Assembly (NCBI GenBank): GCA_905195005.1
Contig: CAJJUC010000119.1
Span: forward strand, 1-7,175
DNA: 7,175 nucleotides
Source of the DNA: an uncultured Eubacteriales bacterium
Lineage (GTDB): Bacteria; Bacillota; Clostridia; UMGS1883
Direction: 5' to 3'
The stretch's first letter is position 1. Every line of letters starts with the position of its first letter. The notes under the pieces are model-generated. The model was not told the DNA's origin. It worked only from the letters and a program-made list of their open reading frames with translations, and did not search any database. Positions 1-6,828 of the stretch are shown here, in pieces. Position numbers and translations under genes: made by a program.

Positions 1-612
1 GCCGCGGTAGGTCTCGCTTCCGTCCGTCACATAAAAGCTGTAGGAGGCATTCGTTGTTCCGTCGGAAAATATCGGAATAAGACTGACAGTGTACCAAACA
101 TCGGTTTTAATTGTGCAAATTGTTTCTGTTGAAACACTGCTGTAATTAACGCCGCTGCCGTTGGAAGCGCTGCATGATTTAACAGCGTAAAGATTTCCGT
201 TTTTAATATAAAGGGTTTTAAGTGCATTTGAAACATTTGTTCCGTCGGCGGTAAACGTAAGCGGATAATATTCAACATCTGTCATTGTGTTTCCGTTAAT
301 TTTGAATTTGAACTCCGTAACCGAGCCGGACGGGACCGTGCCGCCGCTTATCTGATTCTGCCTGAGAATGACTGAGGTCTGCCGCCTGTTATTTTCGTTT
401 GATTTATAAGTATAGGTTATTTCAACCGTGTTGTCGGTTGTACGGAAACCGCTGTCAGCCCAGTACGTAACCTGAAACGGGTCTGACTCACCGTACTTGA
501 TTTGCATAAGCGGATTTTGTGCAAGAATTGTTTCCGTGCTTGCATATGCCGATATTGCCGCAAAAGAAAGCAGCATAGCAAATGCAACAATAAGTGATAA
601 TACTTTTTTCAC
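1..612 (-). CDS. N-terminal part of a secreted protein with a probable laminin-G/concanavalin-like beta-sandwich, 3' end outside the window
   Basis: The frame is open from a GTG at 612 to the left edge, giving the first 204 residues with no stop. Residues 1-24 (MKKVLSLIVAFAMLLSF to SAYA) are a signal peptide with an AYA cleavage site. The mature part is rich in Thr, Ser, Asn, Tyr and Val and looks all-beta. Two stretches resemble the inner strands of LamG/concanavalin-like jelly-roll domains: VTEFKFKINGN at about 98-108, and DVWYTVSLIPIF followed by SYSFYVTDG at about 171-198, which mirrors the W-x-x-V ... Y-x-F-x-V-D-G pattern of that fold. Such domains commonly bind glycans or accompany polysaccharide-degrading modules, but no catalytic part is in view. 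Two cysteines (147 and 166) might pair. It follows the sugar-binding lipoprotein by 19 bases, which fits a role in extracellular glycan handling. Reality of the gene is firm; the fold assignment is by pattern only. Confidence 0.82.
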   Translation of the reverse strand, partial: MKKVLSLIVAFAMLLSFAAISAYASTETILAQNPLMQIKYGESDPFQVTYWADSGFRTTDNTVEITYTYKSNENNRRQTSVILRQNQISGGTVPSGSVTEFKFKINGNTMTDVEYYPLTFTADGTNVSNALKTLYIKNGNLYAVKSCSASNGSGVNYSSVSTETICTIKTDVWYTVSLIPIFSDGTTNASYSFYVTDGSETYRG

Positions 613-620
613 TGTTTTTA

Positions 621-628
621 CTCCCCTT
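621..628 (-). promoter_or_regulatory. Ribosome binding site AAGGGGAG that sets a GTG start at 612
   Basis: AAGGGGAG on the minus strand is followed after eight bases by GTG at 612-610, which begins a textbook signal peptide. The site lies within the 19-base gap after the lipoprotein gene's TAA (634-632), so the downstream secreted protein is probably on the same transcript. Confidence 0.8.
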
Positions 629-631
629 TTC

Positions 632-2068
632 TTATTTTTTGTTTTTGAAAAATTCATCAACCTGACGCTGAATTTCCTTTTTGATTTTTTCGGAGCCTGC
701 TTCTTCAAGCTTTTTGCGGTGCTTTTCCCACGATTCTTCGGTATAGTTATAAAGAACATAAGCCGACTGAACTGCGGAAACGGCTGAAATTTCGTTTTTA
801 ATAGGCGTCATATCCAATGTGAAGCCGATAAGCGGAGAAAGCATTGCTTCGTTGTTCTGCTTTTCCGTCTGTTCCCAAACATCGTCGTCCTGACCCTCCA
901 TGATAAGGGCATTGAACTGATTTCCGAATTTCCAGCTTGCATTCGGCGTGTAGCCGCTGTTCTGCGTGAGAACAACCTTTTTCTCATCATTAAATGTGTA
1001 ATGCTTACCCTCGATTCCGAAGCAAATAAGATTGTAAAGCTCCTTGTCGGAATTGAGCAGGCTGATAAATTTAACTGCTTTTTCAGGATTCTTTGCATTT
1101 CTGCCGACGGCAATCATTGTTTTTGCGCCGCCGTCACGGAACATATAAGGCTTATTCCAGCCGACATAGCGAACATCCTGACCGATTGTGTTTTTAACCT
1201 CGGCAAGTACGCCGGGCTTATAGCCCTCGCAGGCAACAGCATATTTGCCCTGACTGTAATCAAGCGTGTCGTCACTAAGTCCGACAATATCCTCGCGGAT
1301 ATAACCTTTTTTCAGCCAGTCGCGGAAGGTTAAAACGCCCTCTTTCCATTCCGGGGTATCGTATATAAATACTTCGTGCGATGAAGCGTCCGCGTCCGTT
1401 CTGATAGCAACGGAGGAGTTAATAGCCTCATACTTCCCCTCATAGAACAAGCCGATGCCCCAGTTATTGCGGAACGGGATAACGCTCTTGCCCTCCCCTT
1501 CCTTAACCATTTTCAAGAACGGTTCAATGTCCTTTGCGCATTTAACGCTGTCGAAATCAAACTTATATTTATCCGCATAACGCGTCTGAACCGTAAGCCC
1601 GACGGGAAGCGCGAATATCTGCAAATTCGGAACTGCGTAAACGCGTCCGCCAACGCGCGCAAATTCCCATGCGTATTCGGGAAGCGCGTCATAAAGCTCA
1701 GGCGCCTCTTTAGAAATCATGTCGGTGATATCGAGCAAGCCTTCGTTTGACACCGCGTTGCTGTACTGATTAACAAAGCCGGTAAAGCAAAGGTCAAACG
1801 GGTCTCCTGCTGCCATGTTCATGCGCATCTTTTCATTAAACGAGCCTGTGTCGATAAACTGCAGGTCAATCTTTGCACCGATCTTCTTCGTTGTGATTTC
1901 ATTGACCTTTTCCATAACGCTTTGCTGATCCGATTGCTTGTCGCCCGGAACATACCATGTGAGCGTCGGAACAGCGTCCTTCTCCTTCTTTCCGCAGCCC
2001 GAAAGCGCCGCTGCGGAAACTGCCATAACGGCTGCAAGAATGGTTGCTAAAAATCTGTTTTTCATCAT
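632..2068 (-). CDS. Extracellular sugar-binding lipoprotein of a CUT1 ABC importer (LplA/YtcQ-like, DUF3502-type C-terminus)
   Basis: This is a 478-residue solute-binding protein. The N-terminus is a lipoprotein signal peptide with lipobox LSGC, so Cys25 should be lipidated and the protein anchored to the outer face of the membrane. The mature part opens with a charged spacer and the first beta strand (LTWYVPGDKQSD), followed by the typical MRMNMAAGDPFDLCF at 81-95 and GLLDITDMI near 110-118. The last ~130 residues, including FGIEGKHYTFN at 350-360 and the lysine-rich helical tail, match what I know of the DUF3502 region found at the end of LplA/YtcQ-type binding proteins. It would deliver an oligosaccharide to the two permeases encoded just upstream. 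In this operon the binding protein comes after the permeases, whereas in Bacillus lplABC it comes first. Only one residue position (ATG 2068 or 2065) is uncertain at the start. Family is confident; the substrate is unknown. Confidence 0.93.
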   Translation of the reverse strand: MMKNRFLATILAAVMAVSAAALSGCGKKEKDAVPTLTWYVPGDKQSDQQSVMEKVNEITTKKIGAKIDLQFIDTGSFNEKMRMNMAAGDPFDLCFTGFVNQYSNAVSNEGLLDITDMISKEAPELYDALPEYAWEFARVGGRVYAVPNLQIFALPVGLTVQTRYADKYKFDFDSVKCAKDIEPFLKMVKEGEGKSVIPFRNNWGIGLFYEGKYEAINSSVAIRTDADASSHEVFIYDTPEWKEGVLTFRDWLKKGYIREDIVGLSDDTLDYSQGKYAVACEGYKPGVLAEVKNTIGQDVRYVGWNKPYMFRDGGAKTMIAVGRNAKNPEKAVKFISLLNSDKELYNLICFGIEGKHYTFNDEKKVVLTQNSGYTPNASWKFGNQFNALIMEGQDDDVWEQTEKQNNEAMLSPLIGFTLDMTPIKNEISAVSAVQSAYVLYNYTEESWEKHRKKLEEAGSEKIKKEIQRQVDEFFKNKK

Positions 2069-2073
2069 CTCTG

Positions 2074-2079
2074 TCCTTT
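2074..2079 (-). promoter_or_regulatory. Ribosome binding site AAAGGA for the solute-binding lipoprotein
   Basis: AAAGGA on the minus strand precedes two consecutive ATG codons, with five bases to the first (2068) and eight to the second (2065). The other sites in this window have six to eight bases of spacing, so the second ATG is at least as likely to be the start. The choice changes the signal peptide by one Met only. Confidence 0.7.
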
Positions 2080-2098
2080 CTTATATAAATTTTAATTA

Positions 2099-2983
2099 TT
2101 ATCCCTTTACAGAGCCGACCGTAAGTCCCTTGACAAAATATTTCTGAAAAAACGGGAAAACAAACAGTGCGGGTCCCGCAACGAGCACGGCGGTTGCCAT
2201 GCGAACCGTTTCGGACGGAATCTCCTCTGCCGACAAAAGATTTGACATGTTGCTCACGCTGCTGTCCTGAAGCAGCTTTATGTTGTTCATCACGCGCTGC
2301 AAAAGATACTGAAGGCTGACAAGCTTATCATCATTAATATAAAGCATTGCTTCATACCAGCAGTTCCATTTTCCGAGGAAGATGAACAATGCAACGGTTG
2401 CAAGCACCGGCTTTGAAAGCGGAAGAATCATAACCGCGAGTATTTTATATTCGCTTGCGCCGTCGAGTACTGCCGATTCAACGATTTCCTCGGGGATCCC
2501 GGCAAAAAACGTCCTTATCATGAATATGTACCACGGGTTAATAAGTGACGGAAGTATGTAGACCCAGATTGTGTCGTTAAGATGCAGATACTGGGTAAGC
2601 AGAATATATGTCGGAACAAGACCGCCCGAAAAAAGCATTGTGAAATAAAGATAAAATGAAATTTTCCCTCTGCCGCGCATTTCCTTTCTTGTAAGCGGAT
2701 ACGCTATCATTGACATCAGCAGCAGTGATAAAAACATCGACACCGTTGAAAAAATAAACGTTACTTTATATGCATTTATGATTGACTGAGGATTCTTGAA
2801 TAAATACTTATATGCGGATAAATCGGTGTGCATCGGCAGTATTTTATATCCGAAATCAGATATATCACTCTCGCGCGAAAGCGACACGCTGACTATCATT
2901 ATAAACGGCACTAAAATCAGCACGCAGGCTATTGCAAAGCCAAGCGTAATAATAAACCGCGTTCTTTGTTCACTTTTCTTCAA
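2099..2983 (-). CDS. Carbohydrate ABC transporter permease, LplC/YtcP-like (MalG class, CUT1 family)
   Basis: With the TTG start at 2983 the product has 294 residues (MKKSEQRTRF...), the usual size for the second CUT1 permease. Hydrophobic segments at about 11-33, 72-96, 107-132, 137-160, 184-206 and 262-281 fit six membrane spans. The EAA loop is at residues 169-190, with ESAVLDGASEY and ILPLSKP. The C-terminus ends with FFQKYFVKGLTVGSVKG, a hallmark of MalG-type permeases of this group. It should form the membrane channel with the preceding permease. No nucleotide-binding (ATPase) gene is present next to it. In Gram-positive bacteria such importers are commonly powered by a shared MsmX-type ATPase encoded elsewhere; that this applies here is an inference. 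The next gene starts 30 bases downstream. Confidence 0.93.
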   Translation of the reverse strand: MKKSEQRTRFIITLGFAIACVLILVPFIMIVSVSLSRESDISDFGYKILPMHTDLSAYKYLFKNPQSIINAYKVTFIFSTVSMFLSLLLMSMIAYPLTRKEMRGRGKISFYLYFTMLFSGGLVPTYILLTQYLHLNDTIWVYILPSLINPWYIFMIRTFFAGIPEEIVESAVLDGASEYKILAVMILPLSKPVLATVALFIFLGKWNCWYEAMLYINDDKLVSLQYLLQRVMNNIKLLQDSSVSNMSNLLSAEEIPSETVRMATAVLVAGPALFVFPFFQKYFVKGLTVGSVKG

Positions 2984-2989
2984 TATGCA

Positions 2990-2998
2990 CACCTCCTT
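2990..2998 (-). promoter_or_regulatory. Ribosome binding site AAGGAGGTG overlapping the upstream stop, sets a TTG start at 2983
   Basis: On the minus strand AAGGAGGTG begins within the TAA stop of the upstream permease (2999-2997) and is followed after six bases by TTG at 2983-2981. The GTG at 2992-2990 that would give a slightly longer protein is part of the binding site itself, so it is an unlikely start. The stop and site overlap suggests translational coupling of the two permeases. Confidence 0.85.
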
Positions 2999-3926
2999 AA
3001 AACAGCGCCCTGTCGGGATCGATTTTCTTGCTTATTGCATTTGTTATCATAACAAGAACAAAGCCAACAGCGGACTGAAGCAGACCGACAGCTGATCCCA
3101 TACCCATATCGCCTATTTCACGCAGAGCACGGAAAATATATGTATCGACAACATCGGTTGTTTGGTACAATGAGCCCGAATCGCGCGGCAGCTGATAGAA
3201 CATTCCGAAATCAGCGCGGAATATATTTCCGATTTTCAGTATCGTCAGAATGCTTACAAGCGGAAGCATTGTCGGAATAATAACGTGGCGGATTATCTGT
3301 CTGTTATTCGCACCGTCGATTTCACCGGCTTCAATAAGCGAGGAATCAATTCCCATCAGAGCCGCATAATAAGTGATACTGTCCATTCCGATTGACTTCC
3401 ACAGGTAAACGATAACGAAAATTACGGGCCACGGCTTGGGATCGGAATACCAGTCAACAGCGCCCGAGCCTAACTTTTCAAGCCATGTGTTGAGTATGCC
3501 GAAGCGTGTGTTTAAAAAGCCGTAAAGCATGTAGGAAGCAATAACCCACGAAACGAAATAAGGCGTTATAAATATCGTTTGAATCGTTTTGATTGCGGTG
3601 CGGTTCGTCAGCTGGTACAAAAGAATTGCAACAAGCAGCGACATCACCGTTCCCGTCAGAATAAAAAGCGCGTTAAGGTAAAGAGTGTTCACCGTGATTC
3701 TTGCAAACTCGGTGGACTTAAAAAAGAATTTAAAGTTATTCAGTCCGACCCAGCGGCTGCCGAACACCCCGGTTGAATATCTGTAATCCTTAAAGGCGAT
3801 AATAATTCCGGCCATGGGCAAATAGTTAAATATAAAAACCAGAAGCATCGGCAAAAAGCACATTGAAAAAAGCTGTAATTCGCGCTTGTTCACCTTTTTC
3901 TTTCCGGCATTTTTTTGTTTTTGCAT
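2997..3926 (-). CDS. Sugar ABC transporter permease, LplB/YteP-like (CUT1 family)
   Basis: This is a 309-residue integral membrane protein, the usual size for the first permease of a CUT1 (MalF-class) oligosaccharide importer. After a lysine-rich cytoplasmic start, hydrophobic segments lie at about 20-43, 82-106, 115-138, 166-190, 215-235 and 278-298, consistent with six membrane spans. The early NYLPMAGIIIAFKDYR and the following WVGLNNFKFFF are typical of the LplB/YteP subgroup. The ATPase-contacting EAA loop is clear at residues 199-222, with EAGEIDGANN and a closing IIPTMLP. It would pair with the next gene's permease to form the channel and receive sugar from the lipoprotein at 632-2068. 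Relatives in Bacillus import pectin-derived oligosaccharides, but the substrate here cannot be read from sequence. The TAA stop runs directly into the next gene's ribosome binding site, suggesting coupled translation. Confidence 0.93.
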   Translation of the reverse strand: MQKQKNAGKKKVNKRELQLFSMCFLPMLLVFIFNYLPMAGIIIAFKDYRYSTGVFGSRWVGLNNFKFFFKSTEFARITVNTLYLNALFILTGTVMSLLVAILLYQLTNRTAIKTIQTIFITPYFVSWVIASYMLYGFLNTRFGILNTWLEKLGSGAVDWYSDPKPWPVIFVIVYLWKSIGMDSITYYAALMGIDSSLIEAGEIDGANNRQIIRHVIIPTMLPLVSILTILKIGNIFRADFGMFYQLPRDSGSLYQTTDVVDTYIFRALREIGDMGMGSAVGLLQSAVGFVLVMITNAISKKIDPDRALF

Positions 3927-3934
3927 CGTTTTCT

Positions 3935-3941
3935 CTCCCTT
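3935..3941 (-). promoter_or_regulatory. Ribosome binding site AAGGGAG for the first permease
   Basis: AAGGGAG on the minus strand lies eight bases before the ATG at 3926-3924. It sits in the 36-base gap after the large SLH gene. This is the widest gap in the window, but it holds no hairpin that would suggest a terminator. Confidence 0.75.
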
Positions 3942-3962
3942 GATGAATTTGTTTGGCTATGC

Positions 3963-6812
3963 CTATCGGTAAACAACAACGCCCTGAAACCACTGCCAGC
4001 TCACATGAATATAAACGTCATCGTCTTTAAAAACATCCTTCGGTGTGCCCTTGCGCCACGTTTTGTCTTTCACATCGAATATAAGAACATTGGCATTCAT
4101 CGTTGTTCCGATCCGCTTCGTTCCGCTCGGCTGCGACGCGTCCGGCGCCTCGGTAATTATCGTGTTACCGCTTTTTTCGATAACGCGGGCAAAGCTGAAA
4201 AACATTTCTCCGTGAACCTTTGTTTCCCCGCCCGATTCATCACTGGCACGCGTCACGTAGTTCGGGCTTCCGTTATGTATGCTGTCGGAATCGAGTAAAA
4301 ACGCTGCTCTGTATATTTCGTTCGACGCATTTACATCAACCGCAATAATGTCACCGGGGCGAACATCGTCAAAAGTCTTTGAGGCGCACCATTTTGTTTC
4401 AAGGCTGAAATTATCACTTATAAATGCACGGTTCACCGTTCCGCCGAAATTAACATATTCAATCTGCTTGCGCATATCATCGGTTTCCTTGTCCCTCGCA
4501 TATTTAACGGAGGTTACAAGAACCGATTTGTAGTTACTCATCGTGCCGCCCGATGTGCCCGATGCAAAGCTTGCGTTATCCTTAATAACAGCAACGCCGA
4601 TTGAATAGTTTTCGTCGGCATCGTATATTTCAACATTTGAATATTTCGCGGTATTATACGAAAGTGAGCTTCTGTTTGTTATAAGGCAGTTTGAAGCGTC
4701 CGTTAAAAGCTCCGGCTTTTCGTAATCATCGTTGACGGTAAGTATAACAAGCGTGCTTGTTGTCATGTTATACATTTCGCCGTAACGGTAATTATAATTG
4801 TTGTATGCTTTTGTCAGCTTGCAGTCGAGCGAGAAATGCTCCGTGTCAACGCTCTTGTTGTCGTTGAGCTTGGGCAGGAATATCTCGTCAACAGCGCCGT
4901 CCTCCGAGAGCGTATATTTTATAAGCATTCTGTCGCCGAGCTGATTTATCGCCTTTTCCGCAGCAATTCGCTTTCCGTCAATTTTCACTTCGGTATCGGT
5001 ATAAAGAACCTCGTCCTTTTTGTCCTCCTTGGCAAGCTTCAGTGCAATTCTCTTTTTAAGCTTCTGCTTCGGGTCAAGCATTGCCCTGAGAACCCATCCG
5101 TATGTTCCGCTTCCGTTGTTATTTATGCTCAAATAAGCAATTTTTCCCGAAGCGTCCGTCACAAATGTGCATTTTTTTCCGTTTTCGGCATCGGTCGGAA
5201 GAATCCCGTTCGATGTTTTGTAAGGGGCGCCGTCAATATAAATTTTTTCGTCATCATGCGCTGTTATTGTGCCTTCGGATTTTGATGATGTTACGATTAT
5301 TTCATATCTTCCCTCGGCATTTATCGGCGTTATAACGTTCAGGCAGTCGAATTCCTCTATCTCGCTCAGCTCAAGCTTGCCTCCGCCCTGTCTTCTGAGC
5401 ACATAATCGCGGTCGCTTAAGTCAAGCGTCGCTTTGGTTTTTGACTTATCGCCTATCTTTTCGGATTCCGGCAAAACCGAATCCGTAATGTATATATCAT
5501 ATTCAGCCGCGGACACAACGTCGAACCTCGAATCGCCGTCATTATCGGTTAAAGTAATATAACCGTCATCAAAATCAAAGTCCGCTTCGGAGGCTGCCGA
5601 AAGAAGTGTGTTGTTCTTTATGTAAACCGCATTATCGGCAATATATTCCGTGTGCGCTTTTCCGTCTTTTTCATAGCTGATATAGGCTCCTCCATGCTGA
5701 ATATTTCCGCATTTATTCACATCGTCCGCCGAAACAATAATCTGCGATTTTCTTTCTGGGAAAAGTGCCAGCGCTCTGTCGTCTTTGTAATAGCATGTGA
5801 CAAGCTGACCGAGCAAACCATCGCCTTCAAAGCCGCTGTCTTTAAAAACCTCGGAATCTATCGAAACAGTTGCGCCGGAGGTTTTTCCGCCGCCGTAACA
5901 CGAGAAACGGTTTCCGTCAACAGTTCCCTTTTTCTTTTCGATGCTCATATAATTTGACAAAACAGTTTCGCCGTCCGCAGCGGAATATTTAACAGTATCG
6001 CCGCTTATGCTTTTTATGGACAAAACAGGAGTATCGGTAATCTCTTTTATAATTCCTGCAAAGGAAAGCTTTGTTACAGGTTGTGTAAGCTTGGATATAT
6101 TTTTAGGAAATATTTTTTTGTCGTGCATCACGCGGACATAGCCGTTCGGATAACCGCCTTTTACATAGGCTTCGTTTTCATATCCGATAACATACACTGC
6201 CATTTTTGCGAGCTGTTCGTATGTTACCGCGGAATCGGGATTGAACAGTCCGCCGCCGCTGCCTTTAATCAAGCCGAGAATGTAAGCGGCTCTCACTGCT
6301 TCATATGCGCGGTGTCCCTGCGGAACATCGGTAAATATAGCGTCCGTTGTCACATTTTCCGATTTTTCCATAACCTCCGCGAAAAGGTCGGGATATGTGA
6401 GCGTTGTGTTCATAACGCCGCTTTCTTCGGATACGTTTTCCGAAAACCCGAGAAGCCTGAGAAGAACGGTCACCGCATCGGCTCTTGAAACGGGAGCAAG
6501 CATATCATTATAGGAAAGTCCCTCCCACTCGGCAATATTAAGACGGGACAGAAGCCTTATGCAATTAAGCTCTTTTTCGGTGAATTTTTCCTTCTCTGAG
6601 GAGTTTTGATTCCCTGTACCAGGATCTTCCTCCGTTCCGGTTTTATCTTCTTCGCCGCTCGGCCGGTCCGACTGCATTTCATCCTCGAACTGTTCGCTTT
6701 CAAGCTCCATTTGTCCCTCGGTCAGTGCACCATCGTCATCATTTGATGCCGCGGCAGCTATAACCGAAAAGCTCATTGACGCAGCAATAAGTATGCTGAT
6801 TAATTTTTTCAC
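3963..6812 (-). CDS. Secreted SLH-domain cell-surface protein with a long repeat-like C-terminal region of unknown function
   Basis: This is a 949-residue protein if read from the GTG at 6812. That start gives a clean signal peptide beginning MKKLISILIAAS and ending near the AAAAS at residues 19-23. Residues 23-80 form a low-complexity linker in which about a third of residues are Asp or Glu. An SLH region follows: a weak first repeat at 83-122 (PVSRADAVTVLLRLLGF), a clear second at 160-212 (FTDVPQGHRAYEAV, LGLIKGSGG, FNPDSAVTYEQLAKM), and a degenerate third at about 218-262 beginning GGYPNGYVRV. The remaining ~690 residues look beta-rich. They include a calcium-loop-like DNDGDSRFD at 423-431 and several related modules built around V-x-IDG, a GD or DD turn and G-x-I strands. 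I see no catalytic signature. Nine cysteines are spread through the mature protein. By inference it is a wall-bound protein, perhaps for glycan binding or scaffolding, co-expressed with the importer downstream. SLH and export calls are firm; the role is unknown. Confidence 0.88.
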   Translation of the reverse strand: MKKLISILIAASMSFSVIAAAASNDDDGALTEGQMELESEQFEDEMQSDRPSGEEDKTGTEEDPGTGNQNSSEKEKFTEKELNCIRLLSRLNIAEWEGLSYNDMLAPVSRADAVTVLLRLLGFSENVSEESGVMNTTLTYPDLFAEVMEKSENVTTDAIFTDVPQGHRAYEAVRAAYILGLIKGSGGGLFNPDSAVTYEQLAKMAVYVIGYENEAYVKGGYPNGYVRVMHDKKIFPKNISKLTQPVTKLSFAGIIKEITDTPVLSIKSISGDTVKYSAADGETVLSNYMSIEKKKGTVDGNRFSCYGGGKTSGATVSIDSEVFKDSGFEGDGLLGQLVTCYYKDDRALALFPERKSQIIVSADDVNKCGNIQHGGAYISYEKDGKAHTEYIADNAVYIKNNTLLSAASEADFDFDDGYITLTDNDGDSRFDVVSAAEYDIYITDSVLPESEKIGDKSKTKATLDLSDRDYVLRRQGGGKLELSEIEEFDCLNVITPINAEGRYEIIVTSSKSEGTITAHDDEKIYIDGAPYKTSNGILPTDAENGKKCTFVTDASGKIAYLSINNNGSGTYGWVLRAMLDPKQKLKKRIALKLAKEDKKDEVLYTDTEVKIDGKRIAAEKAINQLGDRMLIKYTLSEDGAVDEIFLPKLNDNKSVDTEHFSLDCKLTKAYNNYNYRYGEMYNMTTSTLVILTVNDDYEKPELLTDASNCLITNRSSLSYNTAKYSNVEIYDADENYSIGVAVIKDNASFASGTSGGTMSNYKSVLVTSVKYARDKETDDMRKQIEYVNFGGTVNRAFISDNFSLETKWCASKTFDDVRPGDIIAVDVNASNEIYRAAFLLDSDSIHNGSPNYVTRASDESGGETKVHGEMFFSFARVIEKSGNTIITEAPDASQPSGTKRIGTTMNANVLIFDVKDKTWRKGTPKDVFKDDDVYIHVSWQWFQGVVVYR

Positions 6813-6818
6813 CGCAGT

Positions 6819-6825
6819 CACCTCC
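6819..6825 (-). promoter_or_regulatory. Ribosome binding site GGAGGTG that sets a GTG start at 6812
   Basis: Read on the minus strand, GGAGGTG is followed by six bases (ACTGCG) and then GTG at 6812-6810. This is a near-ideal Shine-Dalgarno sequence and spacing. It lies inside the longer open frame that begins at the ATG at 6836, so it argues that the true start is the GTG and not that ATG. No comparable site precedes the ATG. Confidence 0.85.
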
Positions 6826-6828
6826 GTT

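Noticed and set aside
27..278. Minus-strand 83-residue frame overlapping the left-edge secreted protein
   Set aside because: It is out of frame with the 204-residue secreted protein, which has a signal peptide and a strong ribosome binding site. The short frame has neither.
497..787. Plus-strand frame with a hydrophobic, Phe-rich product spanning the lipoprotein/secreted protein junction
   Set aside because: The Phe-rich composition comes from reading lysine-rich codons on the opposite strand. It has no supporting start signal and covers two real genes.
2069..2098. AT-rich gap before the lipoprotein gene containing TATATAA- and GATAAT-like sequences as a possible internal promoter
   Set aside because: No matching -35 element lies at a proper distance, and AT-rich gaps are common between genes. 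An internal promoter raising binding-protein expression is possible but not supported.
3927..3962. The widest gap, checked for a terminator separating the SLH genes from the transporter
   Set aside because: No inverted repeat followed by a T-run is present on the minus strand; the gap holds only the ribosome binding site.
5652..6488. Long plus-strand open frames antisense to the large SLH gene (5652-5957 and 6081-6488, also 4836-5285)
   Set aside because: They have no ribosome binding site of note, encode cysteine- and phenylalanine-rich sequence of no recognisable family, and lie wholly opposite a well-supported gene. They are shadows of its codon pattern.
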